Origin: Methylobacterium isbiliense
GTDB taxonomy: Bacteria; Pseudomonadota; Alphaproteobacteria; Rhizobiales; Beijerinckiaceae
Reading direction: 5' to 3'
Length of the DNA stretch: 64,000 nucleotides
NCBI RefSeq assembly: GCF_022179325.1
Contig: NZ_BPQQ01000016.1
Location: forward strand, 1-64,000
Shown here one piece after another: positions 48,699 through 58,708 of the stretch. A program made the translations under genes and the position numbers. The notes under the pieces were generated by a model. It was given only the letters and a program-made list of their open reading frames with translations. It was not told where the DNA came from and did no database searches. How positions within the stretch are numbered: the first letter of the stretch is position 1; every line of letters begins with the position of its first letter.

Positions 48699-50525
48699 TC
48701 AGTACACCCGCGCCTTCGGCTCGATATACGCGATGTCGTTCGACATCGTGTAGGTGTGCACCGGCCGGTAATCGATCGTGACCTTGCGGCCGTCCGGGTC
48801 GAGCCACGCCAGGGTGTGCTTCATCCACTCCTTGTCGTCGCGGTCGGGGAAGTCCTCGCGGGCATGCGCGCCGCGGGACTCGGTGCGGTTGACCGCCGAT
48901 TCCATCGTCACGACCGCCTGGCCGATCAGGTTGTCGAACTCCAGCGTTTCGAGAAGGTCGGTGTTCCACACCAGCGAGCGGTCAGTGACGCGGATGTCGT
49001 CGATGCCGGACCAGACCTTGTGGATGAGGTGCTTGCCCTCCTCCAGCACCTCTCCGGTGCGGAAGACCGCGCAGTTGTTCTGCATGGTCTTCTGCATGTC
49101 GAGCCGCAGGTCCGCGGTGGCGACGCCGCCATCCGCGTAGCGGAAGCGGTCGAGGCGCGCGAGCGCCTTGTCGGCGGAATCCTTCGGCAGGTCGGGCAGG
49201 CGGCCGTTGGCCTCCACGATCTCGGCGCAGCGCAGGCCCGCCGCGCGGCCGAACACCACGAGGTCGATGAGCGAGTTCGAGCCGAGACGGTTGGCGCCGT
49301 GCACCGACACGCAGGCCGCCTCGCCGATCGCCATCAGGCCCGGCACGACGTAGTCGGGGTTGCCGTCCTTTAGGGTCAGCACCTCGCCGTGATAGTTCGT
49401 CGGGATGCCGCCCATGTTGTAGTGCACGGTGGGCAGCACCGGGATCGGCTCCTTGGTCACGTCGACGCCCGCGAAGATCTTGGCGGATTCCGAGATGCCG
49501 GGCAGGCGCTCGTGCAGGATCTTGGGGTCGAGGTGGTCGAGGTGCAGGAAGATGTGGTCCTTGTTCTTGCCGACGCCGCGTCCGGCGCGGATCTCCATGG
49601 TCATGGAGCGCGAGACCACGTCGCGCGAGGCGAGGTCCTTGGCCGACGGCGCGTAGCGCTCCATGAAGCGCTCGCCCTCGGCGTTCGTCAGGTAGCCGCC
49701 CTCGCCGCGGGCGCCCTCCGTGATGAGGCAGCCCGCGCCGTAGATGCCGGTCGGGTGGAACTGGACGAACTCCATGTCCTCCAGCGCGAGGCCGGCGCGC
49801 AGCACCATGGCGTTGCCGTCGCCCGTGCAGGTATGGGCGGAGGTGGCCGAGAAGTAGGCCCGCCCGTAGCCGCCGGTCGCCAGGATGGTCATGGCGGCGC
49901 GGAAGCGGTGGATCTCGCCGGTCGCCTGATCGAGGGCGATCACGCCGCGGCAGCGCCCGTCCTCGTCCATGATCAGGTCGAGGGCGAAGTACTCGATGAA
50001 GAAGTTGGTCTTGGCCTTGGCCGCCTGCCCGTAGAGGGTGTGCAGCATGGCGTGGCCGGTGCGGTCGGCGGCCGCGCAGGTGCGCTGGGCCGTGCCCTTG
50101 CCGTAGTCGGTGGTCATGCCGCCGAAGGGACGCTGGTAGATCTTGCCCTCGGCCGTGCGCGAGAACGGCACGCCCCAATGCTCCAGCTCGTAGACGGCGG
50201 CCGGGGCATTGCGCACGAGGTACTCGATCGCGTCCTGGTCGCCGAGCCAGTCCGACCCCTTCACGGTGTCGTACATGTGCCAGCGCCAGTCGTCCGGCCC
50301 CATGTTGCCGAGCGAGGCCGAGATGCCGCCCTGCGCGGCGACGGTGTGAGAGCGGGTCGGGAAGACCTTGGTGATGCAGGCGGTGCGAAGCCCGGCCTGC
50401 GAGCAGCCGACCGTGGCGCGCAGGCCCGCGCCGCCCGCGCCGACGACGACGACGTCGAAGCTGTGATCGACGATGGGGTACGCCTTGCCGTTCTGGGCCG
50501 GCGCCGCGGTTCCGTTCGTGGCCAT
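48699..50525 (-). CDS. sdhA: Succinate dehydrogenase flavoprotein subunit
   Basis: The protein has 608 residues, full length. The FAD Rossmann motif is [14 protein letters not shown]. The covalent-FAD histidine stretch is [19 protein letters not shown], and catalytic residues are in the [20 protein letters not shown] region. It oxidises succinate to fumarate in the TCA cycle on the cytoplasmic side of the inner membrane. It lies 19 bp after sdhD in the order sdhC-sdhD-sdhA-sdhB. Confidence 0.99.
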   Translation of the reverse strand: MATNGTAAPAQNGKAYPIVDHSFDVVVVGAGGAGLRATVGCSQAGLRTACITKVFPTRSHTVAAQGGISASLGNMGPDDWRWHMYDTVKGSDWLGDQDAIEYLVRNAPAAVYELEHWGVPFSRTAEGKIYQRPFGGMTTDYGKGTAQRTCAAADRTGHAMLHTLYGQAAKAKTNFFIEYFALDLIMDEDGRCRGVIALDQATGEIHRFRAAMTILATGGYGRAYFSATSAHTCTGDGNAMVLRAGLALEDMEFVQFHPTGIYGAGCLITEGARGEGGYLTNAEGERFMERYAPSAKDLASRDVVSRSMTMEIRAGRGVGKNKDHIFLHLDHLDPKILHERLPGISESAKIFAGVDVTKEPIPVLPTVHYNMGGIPTNYHGEVLTLKDGNPDYVVPGLMAIGEAACVSVHGANRLGSNSLIDLVVFGRAAGLRCAEIVEANGRLPDLPKDSADKALARLDRFRYADGGVATADLRLDMQKTMQNNCAVFRTGEVLEEGKHLIHKVWSGIDDIRVTDRSLVWNTDLLETLEFDNLIGQAVVTMESAVNRTESRGAHAREDFPDRDDKEWMKHTLAWLDPDGRKVTIDYRPVHTYTMSNDIAYIEPKARVY

Positions 50526-50544
50526 GGAGCGTGTTCCCTGAAGT

Positions 50545-50958
50545 CTAGACGAGGGTCCGGAGACTGACCCGCACGATGGCGTAGAGGCAGGCGACCGCCA
50601 CGACGACGCAGTAGAAGGTGTTGGCGATCACCGCCGCGATCTTCAAGCCCTTGTCGTGGACGTAGTCCTCGATGACGATCTGCAGCCCCATGCGCATGTG
50701 GTTGGTGACCGAGAGGACGCCAAGGATCAGCAGGATCGCCACCAGCGGATGCGAGACGAGCCGGACCGCATCCTCGTAGGACCGGCCGGCGCAGAGCGCG
50801 ACGATCACCACGAAGGAGAGGATCAGCGGTACGTTCGAGACCGCAGTGACGCGGTGCAGCCACCACTCGCTCGTCCCGTGATGGGCGGGCCCCAGGCCCT
50901 TGGCGCGGGCATAGGCGGTGCGGATGGTGCGGGTGGCTTCGGGACGGTTGTCGACCAT
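50545..50958 (-). CDS. sdhD: Succinate dehydrogenase membrane anchor subunit
   Basis: The protein has 137 residues with three membrane helices. The family marks are [20 protein letters not shown] at the N-terminal side, the haem/quinone histidine in RLVSHPLVA, and [18 protein letters not shown] after the second helix. It forms the quinone site and haem pocket with SdhC. It starts 12 bp after the sdhC stop. Confidence 0.95.
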   Translation of the reverse strand: MVDNRPEATRTIRTAYARAKGLGPAHHGTSEWWLHRVTAVSNVPLILSFVVIVALCAGRSYEDAVRLVSHPLVAILLILGVLSVTNHMRMGLQIVIEDYVHDKGLKIAAVIANTFYCVVVAVACLYAIVRVSLRTLV

Positions 50959-50970
50959 GACGGATCCCCT

Positions 50971-51372
50971 TCAGCGCGCCAGGAGGGCCGCGGCCCAGAT
51001 CACCACGGTGAGCACCGCCGAGCCGACGAGGGTGTACTTGGCCATGGCGATGCGGGTGCCGGGCTCCATGCCGTGGCCGAAATCCCAGACGAGGTGCCGG
51101 ATGCCGCCCAGCATGTGATGCATCAGGATCCAGGTGTAGACGAAGATCACCAGCCGCCCGAGGATCGAGCCGTAGAGCCACGCCACCGGATCGTAGGCCG
51201 CCTTGCCGGAGGCGAGCGCCACGAGCCAGATCGCCACCAGCGCCGTGCCGCCGTAGAGCGCAACGCCGGTGATGCGGTGGAACACCGACATCGCCATGGT
51301 CCAGGTCCAGCGGTAGATCTGGAGGTGCGGCGAGAGCGGTCGGGCCACGGCGGGCCTGACGATTTCGGCCAT
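50971..51372 (-). CDS. sdhC: Succinate dehydrogenase cytochrome b556 subunit
   Basis: The protein has 133 residues with three membrane helices. The classical SdhC start is RPLSPHLQIYRWTWTMAMSV, followed by FHRITGVALYGGT, and the haem-ligand region is MHHMLGGIRHLVWDFGHG. The start at 51372 follows AAGGATCGCATC; the longer open frame upstream is not needed. It is the first gene of sdhCDAB, and the ~280 bp before it should carry the operon promoter. Confidence 0.96.
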   Translation of the reverse strand: MAEIVRPAVARPLSPHLQIYRWTWTMAMSVFHRITGVALYGGTALVAIWLVALASGKAAYDPVAWLYGSILGRLVIFVYTWILMHHMLGGIRHLVWDFGHGMEPGTRIAMAKYTLVGSAVLTVVIWAAALLAR

Positions 51373-51656
51373 GATGCGATCCTTGTTGGACGAGGCTGCT
51401 GAACTCTGGTCCGGCTCTAAACTAAGGCACCCGGCCGCTCCGTCACGGGGCGGCGGTACGCCCCGCGGGCAGCCGGGCACCCGGCATCCAGCGTATCTCT
51501 CCTTGGAAATGGTCCGGTTCGCAATTCGGTTCTCGTTGACGCAGGCTTCGCGTCCGGCGAAGGATCGGCGCCCTCCACCACCCCCGCGCGTGCCGGCACC
51601 GGAGTTCAACCTTCGTACGCTGCGCAGGATCATCGCCCGGGAGATCGCCGCCCGCC

Positions 51657-52547
51657 ATGCATTTCGACCTCGTCGACCTCAGCCTCTTTCGCCACGTCGT
51701 CGAGGCTGGCTCGATCACGCAGGGCGCGAGCCGCGCCAACCTCGCGCTCGCCGCGGCGAGCCACCGCATCCGGGCGATGGAGGCCTCGCTCGGCGCCTCC
51801 CTGCTCACCCGCGCCCGCCAGGGCGTGACGCCGACGCCGGCGGGGCGCACCCTCCTGTCGCATGCCCGCGCGATCCTGGCGGGCGTCGAGCGGCTGCAGA
51901 CCGACCTTGCGGCCTTCGCGGGCGGCGCCGCGGGCCAGATCCGTGTCCTGTCGAACACGAACGCGTTGACCGAGTTCCTGCCCGAGGCCCTCTCCGCCTA
52001 TCTCACCCTGCACCCGGGCGTGAGCGTCGAGATCGAGGAGCGGCTCTCCGACGAGATCGTCGGGCTGGTGGCCGAGGGCGTGGCCGATCTCGGCCTCGTC
52101 GCCGCCACCGTCGAGACCGGGACGCTCCAGACCTATCCGTTCCGGCGCGACCGCTTCGTCCTCGCGGTCGCGCAGGGCCATCCGCTGGCCGCGCGGGGTT
52201 CCGTGAGCTTCGCGGAGGTGCTGGGTCACGACATGGTCGGGCTCGACCGGGCGAGCGCGCTCACGCGCTTCCTGCTCACCAAGGCCGCGCGCATCGGCCT
52301 GCCCCTGCGCCTGCGGGTGCAGCTGCGCGGCTTCGACGCGGTCTGCCGCCTCGTCGAGTGCCGGGTCGGGGTCGGCATCGTGCCGGAGACCACGGCCCGC
52401 CGCGCCGCCCGCACCATGGGCATCGCCATCGTCGCGCTCGACGACCCCTGGGCGCTGCGGGACCTGACGATCTGCGTGCGCGACCTTGCGGCCCTCCCCC
52501 CGTTCGCGCAGGATTTCGTCGCCCACCTGCGGGCGCAGGACGCCTGA
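51657..52547 (+). CDS. LysR-family transcriptional regulator
   Basis: The protein has 296 residues. The N-terminal winged helix is DLSLFRHVVEAGSITQGASR with ASHRIRAMEASLGASLLTR. The effector domain starts at GQIRVLSNTNALTEFLPEAL and has both periplasmic-binding-like lobes. It lies 24 bp before the CoA-transferase gene on the same strand, so it may be co-transcribed and control the CoA-transferase/ThDP-enzyme genes. This is unlike the usual divergent LysR layout. Confidence 0.92.
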   Translation: MHFDLVDLSLFRHVVEAGSITQGASRANLALAAASHRIRAMEASLGASLLTRARQGVTPTPAGRTLLSHARAILAGVERLQTDLAAFAGGAAGQIRVLSNTNALTEFLPEALSAYLTLHPGVSVEIEERLSDEIVGLVAEGVADLGLVAATVETGTLQTYPFRRDRFVLAVAQGHPLAARGSVSFAEVLGHDMVGLDRASALTRFLLTKAARIGLPLRLRVQLRGFDAVCRLVECRVGVGIVPETTARRAARTMGIAIVALDDPWALRDLTICVRDLAALPPFAQDFVAHLRAQDA

Positions 52548-52571
52548 GGCGCCCCCTCACCAGGAGAAGCC

Positions 52572-53744
52572 GTGCAGAAGCCGCTCGCGGGCATCAAGGT
52601 GCTCGAACTCGCCCGCATCCTGGCCGGACCCTGGATCGGCCAGCTGCTCGCCGATCTGGGGGCGGACGTCGTCAAGGTGGAGCGCCCCGTGGTCGGGGAC
52701 GACACGCGCAGCTGGGGACCGCCCTTCGTCGAGGCGGCCGACGGCGGCACGCTCTCGGCCTCCTACTTCCACTCCACCAATCGCGGGAAGCGCTCGGTCG
52801 CGGCCGATTTCGAGACCGAGGAGGGCCGGGCGGTGGTCCGCCGCCTCGCCGCGCACGCAGACGTGGTGATCGAGAACTTCAAGGTCGGAGGCCTGCGGAA
52901 GTACGGGCTCGACCACGAGAGCCTGCGGGCGCTGAACCCGCGCCTCGTCACCTGCTCGGTGACGGGCTTCGGCCAGGACGGCCCCTACGCACCGCGCGCC
53001 GGCTACGATTTCATGATCCAGGGCCTCGGCGGGATCATGTCGCTCACCGGCGAGCCGTCCGGCGAACCGGTGAAGACAGCGGTGGCCTTCGCGGACGTGT
53101 TCACGGGCGTCTACGGCACGGTGGCGATCCTGGCCGCGCTCCAGGGCCGGCACGCCACGGGCACGGGCTGCCACATCGACATGGCGCTCCTCGACACGCA
53201 GGTCTCGGTGCTGGGCAACCAGGCCCTGGTCTACCTCGTCTCCGGCCTGCTCCCGCCGCGCATGGGCAACGAGCACACCAGCATCGTGCCCTATCAGGTG
53301 TTTCCGACCGCGGACGGGCACATCATCGTGGCCTGCGGCAATGACGGGCAGTTCGAGAAGTTCTGCGGCGTGCTCGGGACGGCGTGGCACCGCGAGGACG
53401 CCTACGCCACCAATCCGGGCCGGGTCAGGAACCGCGCGGTGCTGATCCCGCTGATCGCCGCCGAGACCGGCCGCCACCCGAAGGCCGATCTCCTGGCGCG
53501 GCTCACCGCCGTGAACGTGCCGGTGGGTCCGATCAACGATCTCGCCGAGGTCTTCGCCGACCCCCAGGTGCTCCACCGCGGCCTGCGGGTCGACCTGCCC
53601 GAGCCGCGGGCGGCGGGCGGCCGCGTGCCGAGCGTGCGCTCGCCGATCGTCATCGACGGGACCCCGATGGTGGCCGCCACGGCCTCGCCGCAGGTGGGGG
53701 ACCACACGGCGGAGGTGCTGGCGGATCCCGGCTGGGGCGGATGA
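52572..53744 (+). CDS. CaiB/BaiF (class III) CoA-transferase
   Basis: The protein has 390 residues. It starts with GTG after AGGAGAAGCC. The family signatures are GIKVLELARILAGPWIGQLLA, DLGADVVKVE, NRGKRSVAADF, VTGFGQDGPYA and the catalytic aspartate Asp175 in AFADVFTGVYGT. It transfers CoA between organic acids; the pair of acids is unknown. The ThDP enzyme encoded next suggests a 2-oxo-acid or oxalyl-type pathway, but the match to formyl-CoA transferase is not close enough to name it. Confidence 0.9.
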   Translation: MQKPLAGIKVLELARILAGPWIGQLLADLGADVVKVERPVVGDDTRSWGPPFVEAADGGTLSASYFHSTNRGKRSVAADFETEEGRAVVRRLAAHADVVIENFKVGGLRKYGLDHESLRALNPRLVTCSVTGFGQDGPYAPRAGYDFMIQGLGGIMSLTGEPSGEPVKTAVAFADVFTGVYGTVAILAALQGRHATGTGCHIDMALLDTQVSVLGNQALVYLVSGLLPPRMGNEHTSIVPYQVFPTADGHIIVACGNDGQFEKFCGVLGTAWHREDAYATNPGRVRNRAVLIPLIAAETGRHPKADLLARLTAVNVPVGPINDLAEVFADPQVLHRGLRVDLPEPRAAGGRVPSVRSPIVIDGTPMVAATASPQVGDHTAEVLADPGWGG

Positions 53745-53902
53745 GACCAAAATCCGCTTCATGCGCCCCTGCCGACGCGGCCTCCGGGTTTCGGATGGTC
53801 GCCCCGGTCGGCACAGTCCTGTCGGGGCTGTTCAGGCCCTGACGAGAGCCGTAATCGGATGTATCCGGTCGGGAATCGATCGAGGGAGGAGACGAGAACG
53901 CG

Positions 53903-55582
53903 ATGCGCGAGAGCGAACACCCCCGCAGCGGCGGCCGCATCCTCGTCGACCAGCTCGCGGTGCACGGCGTCGGCGACATCTTCTGCGTGCCGGGCGAGAG
54001 CTATCTCGCGGTGCTCGACGCGCTGCACGACTCGGCGATCCGCCTCACGGTCTGCCGCCAGGAGGGCGCCGCCGCGATGATGGCGGAGGCCGCCGGCAAG
54101 CTCACCGGCCGGCCCGGCATCTGCTTCGTCACCCGCGGCCCCGGCGCCATGAACGCGGCGCCCGGCCTCCACGTGGCGCGCCAGGATTCGACGCCCCTGA
54201 TCCTGTTCGTCGGGCAGATCGAGCGCGGCGCGCGCGAGCGCGAGGCCTTCCAGGAACTCGATTACCGGGCGGTGTTCGGCACCGTGGCGAAGTGGGTGAC
54301 GGAGGTCGACGATCCGGCCCGGCTGCCCGAACTCGTCTCGCGCGCCTTCCACGTGGCGACCGCCGGGCGGCCCGGCCCGGTGGTGGTGGCCCTGCCGGAG
54401 GACATGCTCACCGAGACCGCCGCCGTGCCGGATGCCGAGCCCTTCGTCCCCGTGGAGACCCATCCGGCGCTCAACCAGATGGTGGCGCTGCAGAAGCTTC
54501 TGGCGGAGGCGAAGCAGCCGCTGGCGATCCTCGGCGGCAGCCGCTGGAGCCCCGGCGCGGTGCGGCGCTTCGCGCGCTTCGCCGACCTGCTCTCGCTGCC
54601 GGTCTCCTGCTCGTTCCGCCGCCAGGGCCTGTTTGCGGCCGATCACCCCTGCTACGCGGGCGATCTCGGGCTCGGCGTGAACCCGAAGCTCCTCGCGCGC
54701 ATCCGCGAGGCGGACCTCCTGCTCCTCGTCGGCGGGCGCCTGTCCGAGATTCCCTCGCAGGGCTACACGCTCCTCGACATTCCCGGGCCGGCGCAACGGC
54801 TGGTGCACGTCCACCCGGATCCGGAGGAACTCGGCCGGGTCTACCGGCCGCATCTCGCCATCAACGCGAGTCCGGCCGCCTTCGCGGCGGCGATCGAAAC
54901 CGTGCAGCCGCCCGCCCATCTGCCCTGGGCCTCGGGCACGGCCGCAGCCCACGCGGATTACCTCGCCTGGAGCGATCCGTCGCGGATCCGCACGCCGGGC
55001 GACCTCCAGATGGGCGGCGTGATGGCCCACCTGCGCGAGGCGCTGCCGGCGGATGCGATCCTCTGCAACGGGGCGGGCAACTTCGCCACCTGGGTGCACC
55101 GGTTCTGGCCCTTCCGGGCCTTCGACGGGCAGCTCGCCCCGACCTCCGGCTCGATGGGCTACGGCGTGCCCGCGGCGGTGGCGGCCAAGCGCCTCATGCC
55201 CGAGCGCACCGTGGTGGCGGTGGCGGGCGACGGCGACTTCCTGATGAGCGGGCAGGATTTCGCGACCGCCGTGCAGTACAACCTGCCGCTCGTCGTCATC
55301 GTGGTCGATAACGGCATGTACGGCACGATCCGGATGCACCAGGAGCGCGAGTATCCCGGCCGCGTCTCCGGCACGGCCCTGCGCAACCCCGACTTCGCCG
55401 CCTACGCCACCATCTTCGGCGGCTATGGCGAGCGGGTGACGCGGACCGAGGAGTTTCCGGCCGCCCTCGCCCGCGCCCTGGCCTCCGGCCGGCCGGCCAT
55501 CCTGCACTGCCCGATCGATCCCGAGGCGATCACGCCGACGACGACCCTGACCGCCCTGCGCGAGCGCGCCCGGCCGTCCTGA
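53903..55582 (+). CDS. Thiamine-diphosphate-dependent enzyme (acetolactate-synthase family)
   Basis: The protein has 559 residues. The catalytic Glu54 is in CRQEGAAAMMAEAAGKLTG, and the ThDP/Mg site is AGDGDFLMSGQDF ... DNGMYGTIRMHQERE. Three domains (PYR, TH3, PP) are complete. It resembles catalytic large subunits of acetolactate synthase but lies without a small regulatory subunit (IlvH). A decarboxylase or ligase of 2-oxo acids is therefore equally likely. The ATG follows GGGAGGAGACG. It is 158 bp after the CoA-transferase gene. Confidence 0.88.
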   Translation: MRESEHPRSGGRILVDQLAVHGVGDIFCVPGESYLAVLDALHDSAIRLTVCRQEGAAAMMAEAAGKLTGRPGICFVTRGPGAMNAAPGLHVARQDSTPLILFVGQIERGAREREAFQELDYRAVFGTVAKWVTEVDDPARLPELVSRAFHVATAGRPGPVVVALPEDMLTETAAVPDAEPFVPVETHPALNQMVALQKLLAEAKQPLAILGGSRWSPGAVRRFARFADLLSLPVSCSFRRQGLFAADHPCYAGDLGLGVNPKLLARIREADLLLLVGGRLSEIPSQGYTLLDIPGPAQRLVHVHPDPEELGRVYRPHLAINASPAAFAAAIETVQPPAHLPWASGTAAAHADYLAWSDPSRIRTPGDLQMGGVMAHLREALPADAILCNGAGNFATWVHRFWPFRAFDGQLAPTSGSMGYGVPAAVAAKRLMPERTVVAVAGDGDFLMSGQDFATAVQYNLPLVVIVVDNGMYGTIRMHQEREYPGRVSGTALRNPDFAAYATIFGGYGERVTRTEEFPAALARALASGRPAILHCPIDPEAITPTTTLTALRERARPS

Positions 55583-55585
55583 GGG

Positions 55586-55654
55586 CCCGCACGGACGGTA
55601 CGCTCTTGCCGAACGCCGCCGTCCATGCTCTTGCCGGGCTGTGAGCCGTGCGGG
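55586..55654. other. Long-range inverted repeat between the ThDP-enzyme gene and ugpB
   Basis: CCCGCACGG at 55586-55594 pairs perfectly with 55646-55654. The 51-nt interior contains a direct repeat of GCTCTTGCCG. It could be a terminator-like fold of the upstream gene or a leader structure of ugpB. Confidence 0.3.
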
Positions 55655-55725
55655 TTCGCGTCCGTCATCGGACTGAAACACAACAGACCCATCAGGGCCC
55701 GCGTCACTGGAGGAGACGAGGCGTC

Positions 55726-57048
55726 ATGGCGCTGACCGGTATCGTTCGCAACGGGCTGGCCCTGCTGGGGCTCGCCGCGGCCACGCCCGCGCTCGCGGTC
55801 ACCGAGCTGCAATGGTGGCACGCCATGGTCGGCGCCAACAACGACGCGGTGAACCGCCTCGCCGAGGAGTTCAATGCCTCGCAGAGCGAGTACCGCATCG
55901 TCCCGGCCTACAAGGGCACCTATCCGGAGACGCTGAACGCCGGCATCGCGGCCTTCCGGGCTGGCACGGCGCCCCACATCATGCAGGTGTTCGAGGTCGG
56001 CACCGCCACCATGATGGCCGCCAAGGGCGCGGTGAAGCCGGTCTACCAGCTGATGAAGGACGCGGGCGAGCCGTTCGACCCGGCCACCTACCTGCCGGCC
56101 ATCACCGGCTACTACTCGACCACGAAGGGCGAGATGCTGTCGCTGCCCTTCAACTCGTCCTCGATGGTGATGTGGGTCAACCGCGACGCCCTGCGCAAGG
56201 CCGGGCTCGACCCGAACGCCCCGCCCAAGACCTGGCCGGCCTTGTTCGAGGCCGCCAAGGCGCTGAAGGCGGCCGGCTTCACCACCTGCGGCTTCTCCAA
56301 CACCTGGGTCACCTGGGCGCATCTGGAGCAGCTCTCGGCGTGGCACGACGTGCCGCTCGCCACCAAGGCGAACGGCCTCGACGGCTTCGACACCAGCCTG
56401 ACCTTGAACGGGCCAGTGCAGGTCAAGCACCTCGCCAACCTGGCGGAGCTGCAGAAGGAGAAGCTGTTCGACTATTCCGGCCGCTACGACAACGGCTTCG
56501 GGCGCTTCACCTCGGGCGAGTGCCCGCTCTTCCTCGGCTCCTCGGGCTCCTACGGGCAGGTGCGCAACAACGCCAAGTTCGATTGGGCGGCCGCGCCGAT
56601 GCCCTATTACCCGGATGTGCCGAACGCGCCCCAGAACAGCATCATCGGCGGCGCCTCGCTCTGGGTGATGGGCGGCAAGTCGGCCGAGGAGTACAAGGGC
56701 GTCGCGAAGTTCTTCAGCTTCCTGTCAGCCACCGACCGGCAGGCCAAGCTGCACCAGACCACCGGCTACCTGCCGATCACCAGGGCGGCCTACGAGAAGT
56801 CGAAGGCGGACGGCTACTACGACAAGAACCCGGCCCTCGAAGTGCCGATCAAGGAACTCACCAACAAGCCGCCGACCGAGAACTCCCGCGGCCTGCGCCT
56901 GGGCAACATGCCGCAGATGCGCGACGTCTGGTCGGAGGAGATCGAGGCGGCGCTCGCCGGCAAGAAGACCGCCAAGGAGGCGCTCGACGAGGCGGTCGCG
57001 CGCGGCAACGCGATCCTGCGCCAGTTCGAGCGGCAAGCGAACCGCTGA
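55726..57048 (+). CDS. ugpB: Glycerol-3-phosphate-type ABC substrate-binding protein
   Basis: The protein has 440 residues. The start follows GGAGGAGACGAGGCG and gives a signal peptide (LALLGLAAATPALA). UgpB marks are TELQWWHAM, FNASQSEYRIVPAYKGTYPE, PHIMQVFEVGTATMMAAKGA and NSSSMVMWVNRDALRKAGLD. It binds sn-glycerol-3-phosphate or its diesters in the periplasm. It is followed 24 bp later by the permease ugpA. Confidence 0.93.
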   Translation: MALTGIVRNGLALLGLAAATPALAVTELQWWHAMVGANNDAVNRLAEEFNASQSEYRIVPAYKGTYPETLNAGIAAFRAGTAPHIMQVFEVGTATMMAAKGAVKPVYQLMKDAGEPFDPATYLPAITGYYSTTKGEMLSLPFNSSSMVMWVNRDALRKAGLDPNAPPKTWPALFEAAKALKAAGFTTCGFSNTWVTWAHLEQLSAWHDVPLATKANGLDGFDTSLTLNGPVQVKHLANLAELQKEKLFDYSGRYDNGFGRFTSGECPLFLGSSGSYGQVRNNAKFDWAAAPMPYYPDVPNAPQNSIIGGASLWVMGGKSAEEYKGVAKFFSFLSATDRQAKLHQTTGYLPITRAAYEKSKADGYYDKNPALEVPIKELTNKPPTENSRGLRLGNMPQMRDVWSEEIEAALAGKKTAKEALDEAVARGNAILRQFERQANR

Positions 57049-57072
57049 GAGAATCGAACCGCTAGGAGCATC

Positions 57073-57957
57073 GTGGGACCCGAACGCGTGACCTTCCGGG
57101 GCTGGCTCCTGCCGCTGGCCCTGCTCACCCCCCAGCTCGCCGTCGTCGGCCTGTTCTTCTACTGGCCGGCCGTGCAGGCGGTCGGGCATTCCTTCGTGGC
57201 GCAGGATGCGTTCGGGCTCTCCACCGAGTTCGTCTGGTTCGAGAACTACCGGGCGCTGTTCTCGGACCCCGCCTATTACGACTCGCTCGGCGTCACCGCT
57301 CTGTTCTCGGCCGCGGTGGCGGGTCTGTCGCTCGGGATCGCACTGCTGCTCGCCGCGATGGCCGACCGGGAGATCCGCGGGGGCGGTCTCTACCGCACCC
57401 TGCTGATCTGGCCCTACGCGGTGGCGCCCGCGGTGGCGGGGGTGCTGTTCGGGTTCCTGTTCCAGCCGGCGCTCGGCCTCGTGGCGCAGCTCCTGCGCGA
57501 CCTCGGCATCCCCTGGAACCCGCTCCTCGACGGCCGGGACGCGCTGGTGCTGGTGGTGCTCGCCGCCGCCTGGAAGCAGATCTCCTACAATTTCCTGTTC
57601 TTCCTGGCCGGCCTCCAGGCCATCCCCCGCAGCGTGATCGAGGCGGCGGCGATCGACGGGGCGGGTCCGGTGCGGCGGTTCTGGACCATCATCTTCCCGC
57701 TCCTCTCCCCCACCACCTTCTTCCTGCTCGTCGTCAACGTGGTCTACGCCTTCTGCGAGACGTTCGGGATCATCGACGTGCTGACGGCGGGCGGGCCGGG
57801 CCGGGCGACGCAGACCCTCGTCTACAAGGTCTACCAGGACGGCCGCATCGGCGCCGATCTCGGCGGGTCGGCGGCGCAGTCGGTGGTGCTGATGGCGATC
57901 GTGATCGGCCTCACGGCGATCCAGTTCCGCTACGTGGAGCGCCGGGTCGCGTACTGA
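57073..57957 (+). CDS. ugpA: Glycerol-3-phosphate-type ABC permease
   Basis: The protein has 294 residues, full length, with six membrane helices. It starts with GTG after AGGAGCATC. The EAA loop is visible as [20 protein letters not shown]. It pairs with UgpE in the usual transporter, but neither ugpE nor ugpC (ATPase) follows: the next gene codes for an unrelated PRC-barrel protein. The operon therefore looks cut after ugpA. Confidence 0.93.
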   Translation: MGPERVTFRGWLLPLALLTPQLAVVGLFFYWPAVQAVGHSFVAQDAFGLSTEFVWFENYRALFSDPAYYDSLGVTALFSAAVAGLSLGIALLLAAMADREIRGGGLYRTLLIWPYAVAPAVAGVLFGFLFQPALGLVAQLLRDLGIPWNPLLDGRDALVLVVLAAAWKQISYNFLFFLAGLQAIPRSVIEAAAIDGAGPVRRFWTIIFPLLSPTTFFLLVVNVVYAFCETFGIIDVLTAGGPGRATQTLVYKVYQDGRIGADLGGSAAQSVVLMAIVIGLTAIQFRYVERRVAY

Positions 57958-58064
57958 GGACGGGCGGCTCCGCTGTCCCCGGGCTCCGCCCGCGGGGCGG
58001 CAGCCTGCCGGGGCGTGAACCTGTCGCACGGCTCGGCCGTTGTCCGGGGGATCCGGAGACCGTC

Positions 58065-58673
58065 ATGCCCCGCCTGCCCCTCAGCCTCGTCGCCCTCTGC
58101 CTCATGGCCGCGCCCGCCCTCGCCCAGACCGCCTCGGCCCCGCCTCCCCTGCTGAGCGAGCCGCCGGCCGGCGCGATGCGGGCCTCGGCCTTCGAGGGGG
58201 TGCCGGTGATCGGCATGGACCACGTGCGGATCGGGACCATCGAGGACCTGCTGCTCGGCCCCGACGGCCGCGTCGCGGCGGTGGTGGTCGGGACCGGCGG
58301 CGTCCTCGGCCTGGGAGAGAAGAAGGTCGCGGTGCCCTTCGACCGGTTCGCCTGGAACGCGGGCGAGGGCGCCTCCGGGCCGCGCTCCTACACCACGCCC
58401 GACTCCGCGCCGAGCGAGGCGCGTGCGGAGAGTGCCGGCCCCGGCACCATGCCGGGCGCCCAGGCGAGCAACGAGGTGCTGGCCGCCGTGGAGGGCCGGC
58501 GCAGCGGCGAGGTCAGCGACACCACGGGGTCGGTCACGGCGCAGCAGCCCCGCGGCCGCGCCACCGTGCCGCTGGTCGGGCCGAGCGGCGGCCCGAAGGA
58601 GGCCGAGGTGCGGATGACGAAGGCGGAGTTCGAGGCGGCTCCCGCGTTCCGCTACGAGGCGGAGACGAAGTGA
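58065..58673 (+). CDS. Secreted PRC-barrel protein
   Basis: The protein has 202 residues. A signal peptide (LSLVALCLMAAPALA) is followed by a PRC-barrel at ~42-95: ASAFEGVPVIGMDHVRIGTI, LGPDGRVAAVVVGTGG, and GEKKVAVPFDRFAW. The C-terminal half is Ser/Gly/Ala-rich and looks disordered until a short conserved-looking end (MTKAEFEAAPAFRYE). PRC-barrels bind partner proteins or RNA; in this exported form the role is unknown. It follows ugpA by ~107 bp, with its own ribosome site. Confidence 0.8.
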   Translation: MPRLPLSLVALCLMAAPALAQTASAPPPLLSEPPAGAMRASAFEGVPVIGMDHVRIGTIEDLLLGPDGRVAAVVVGTGGVLGLGEKKVAVPFDRFAWNAGEGASGPRSYTTPDSAPSEARAESAGPGTMPGAQASNEVLAAVEGRRSGEVSDTTGSVTAQQPRGRATVPLVGPSGGPKEAEVRMTKAEFEAAPAFRYEAETK

Positions 58674-58708
58674 GCCGCCGCACCGGCGACCGTGCCGGGG
58701 CGTGAGGC

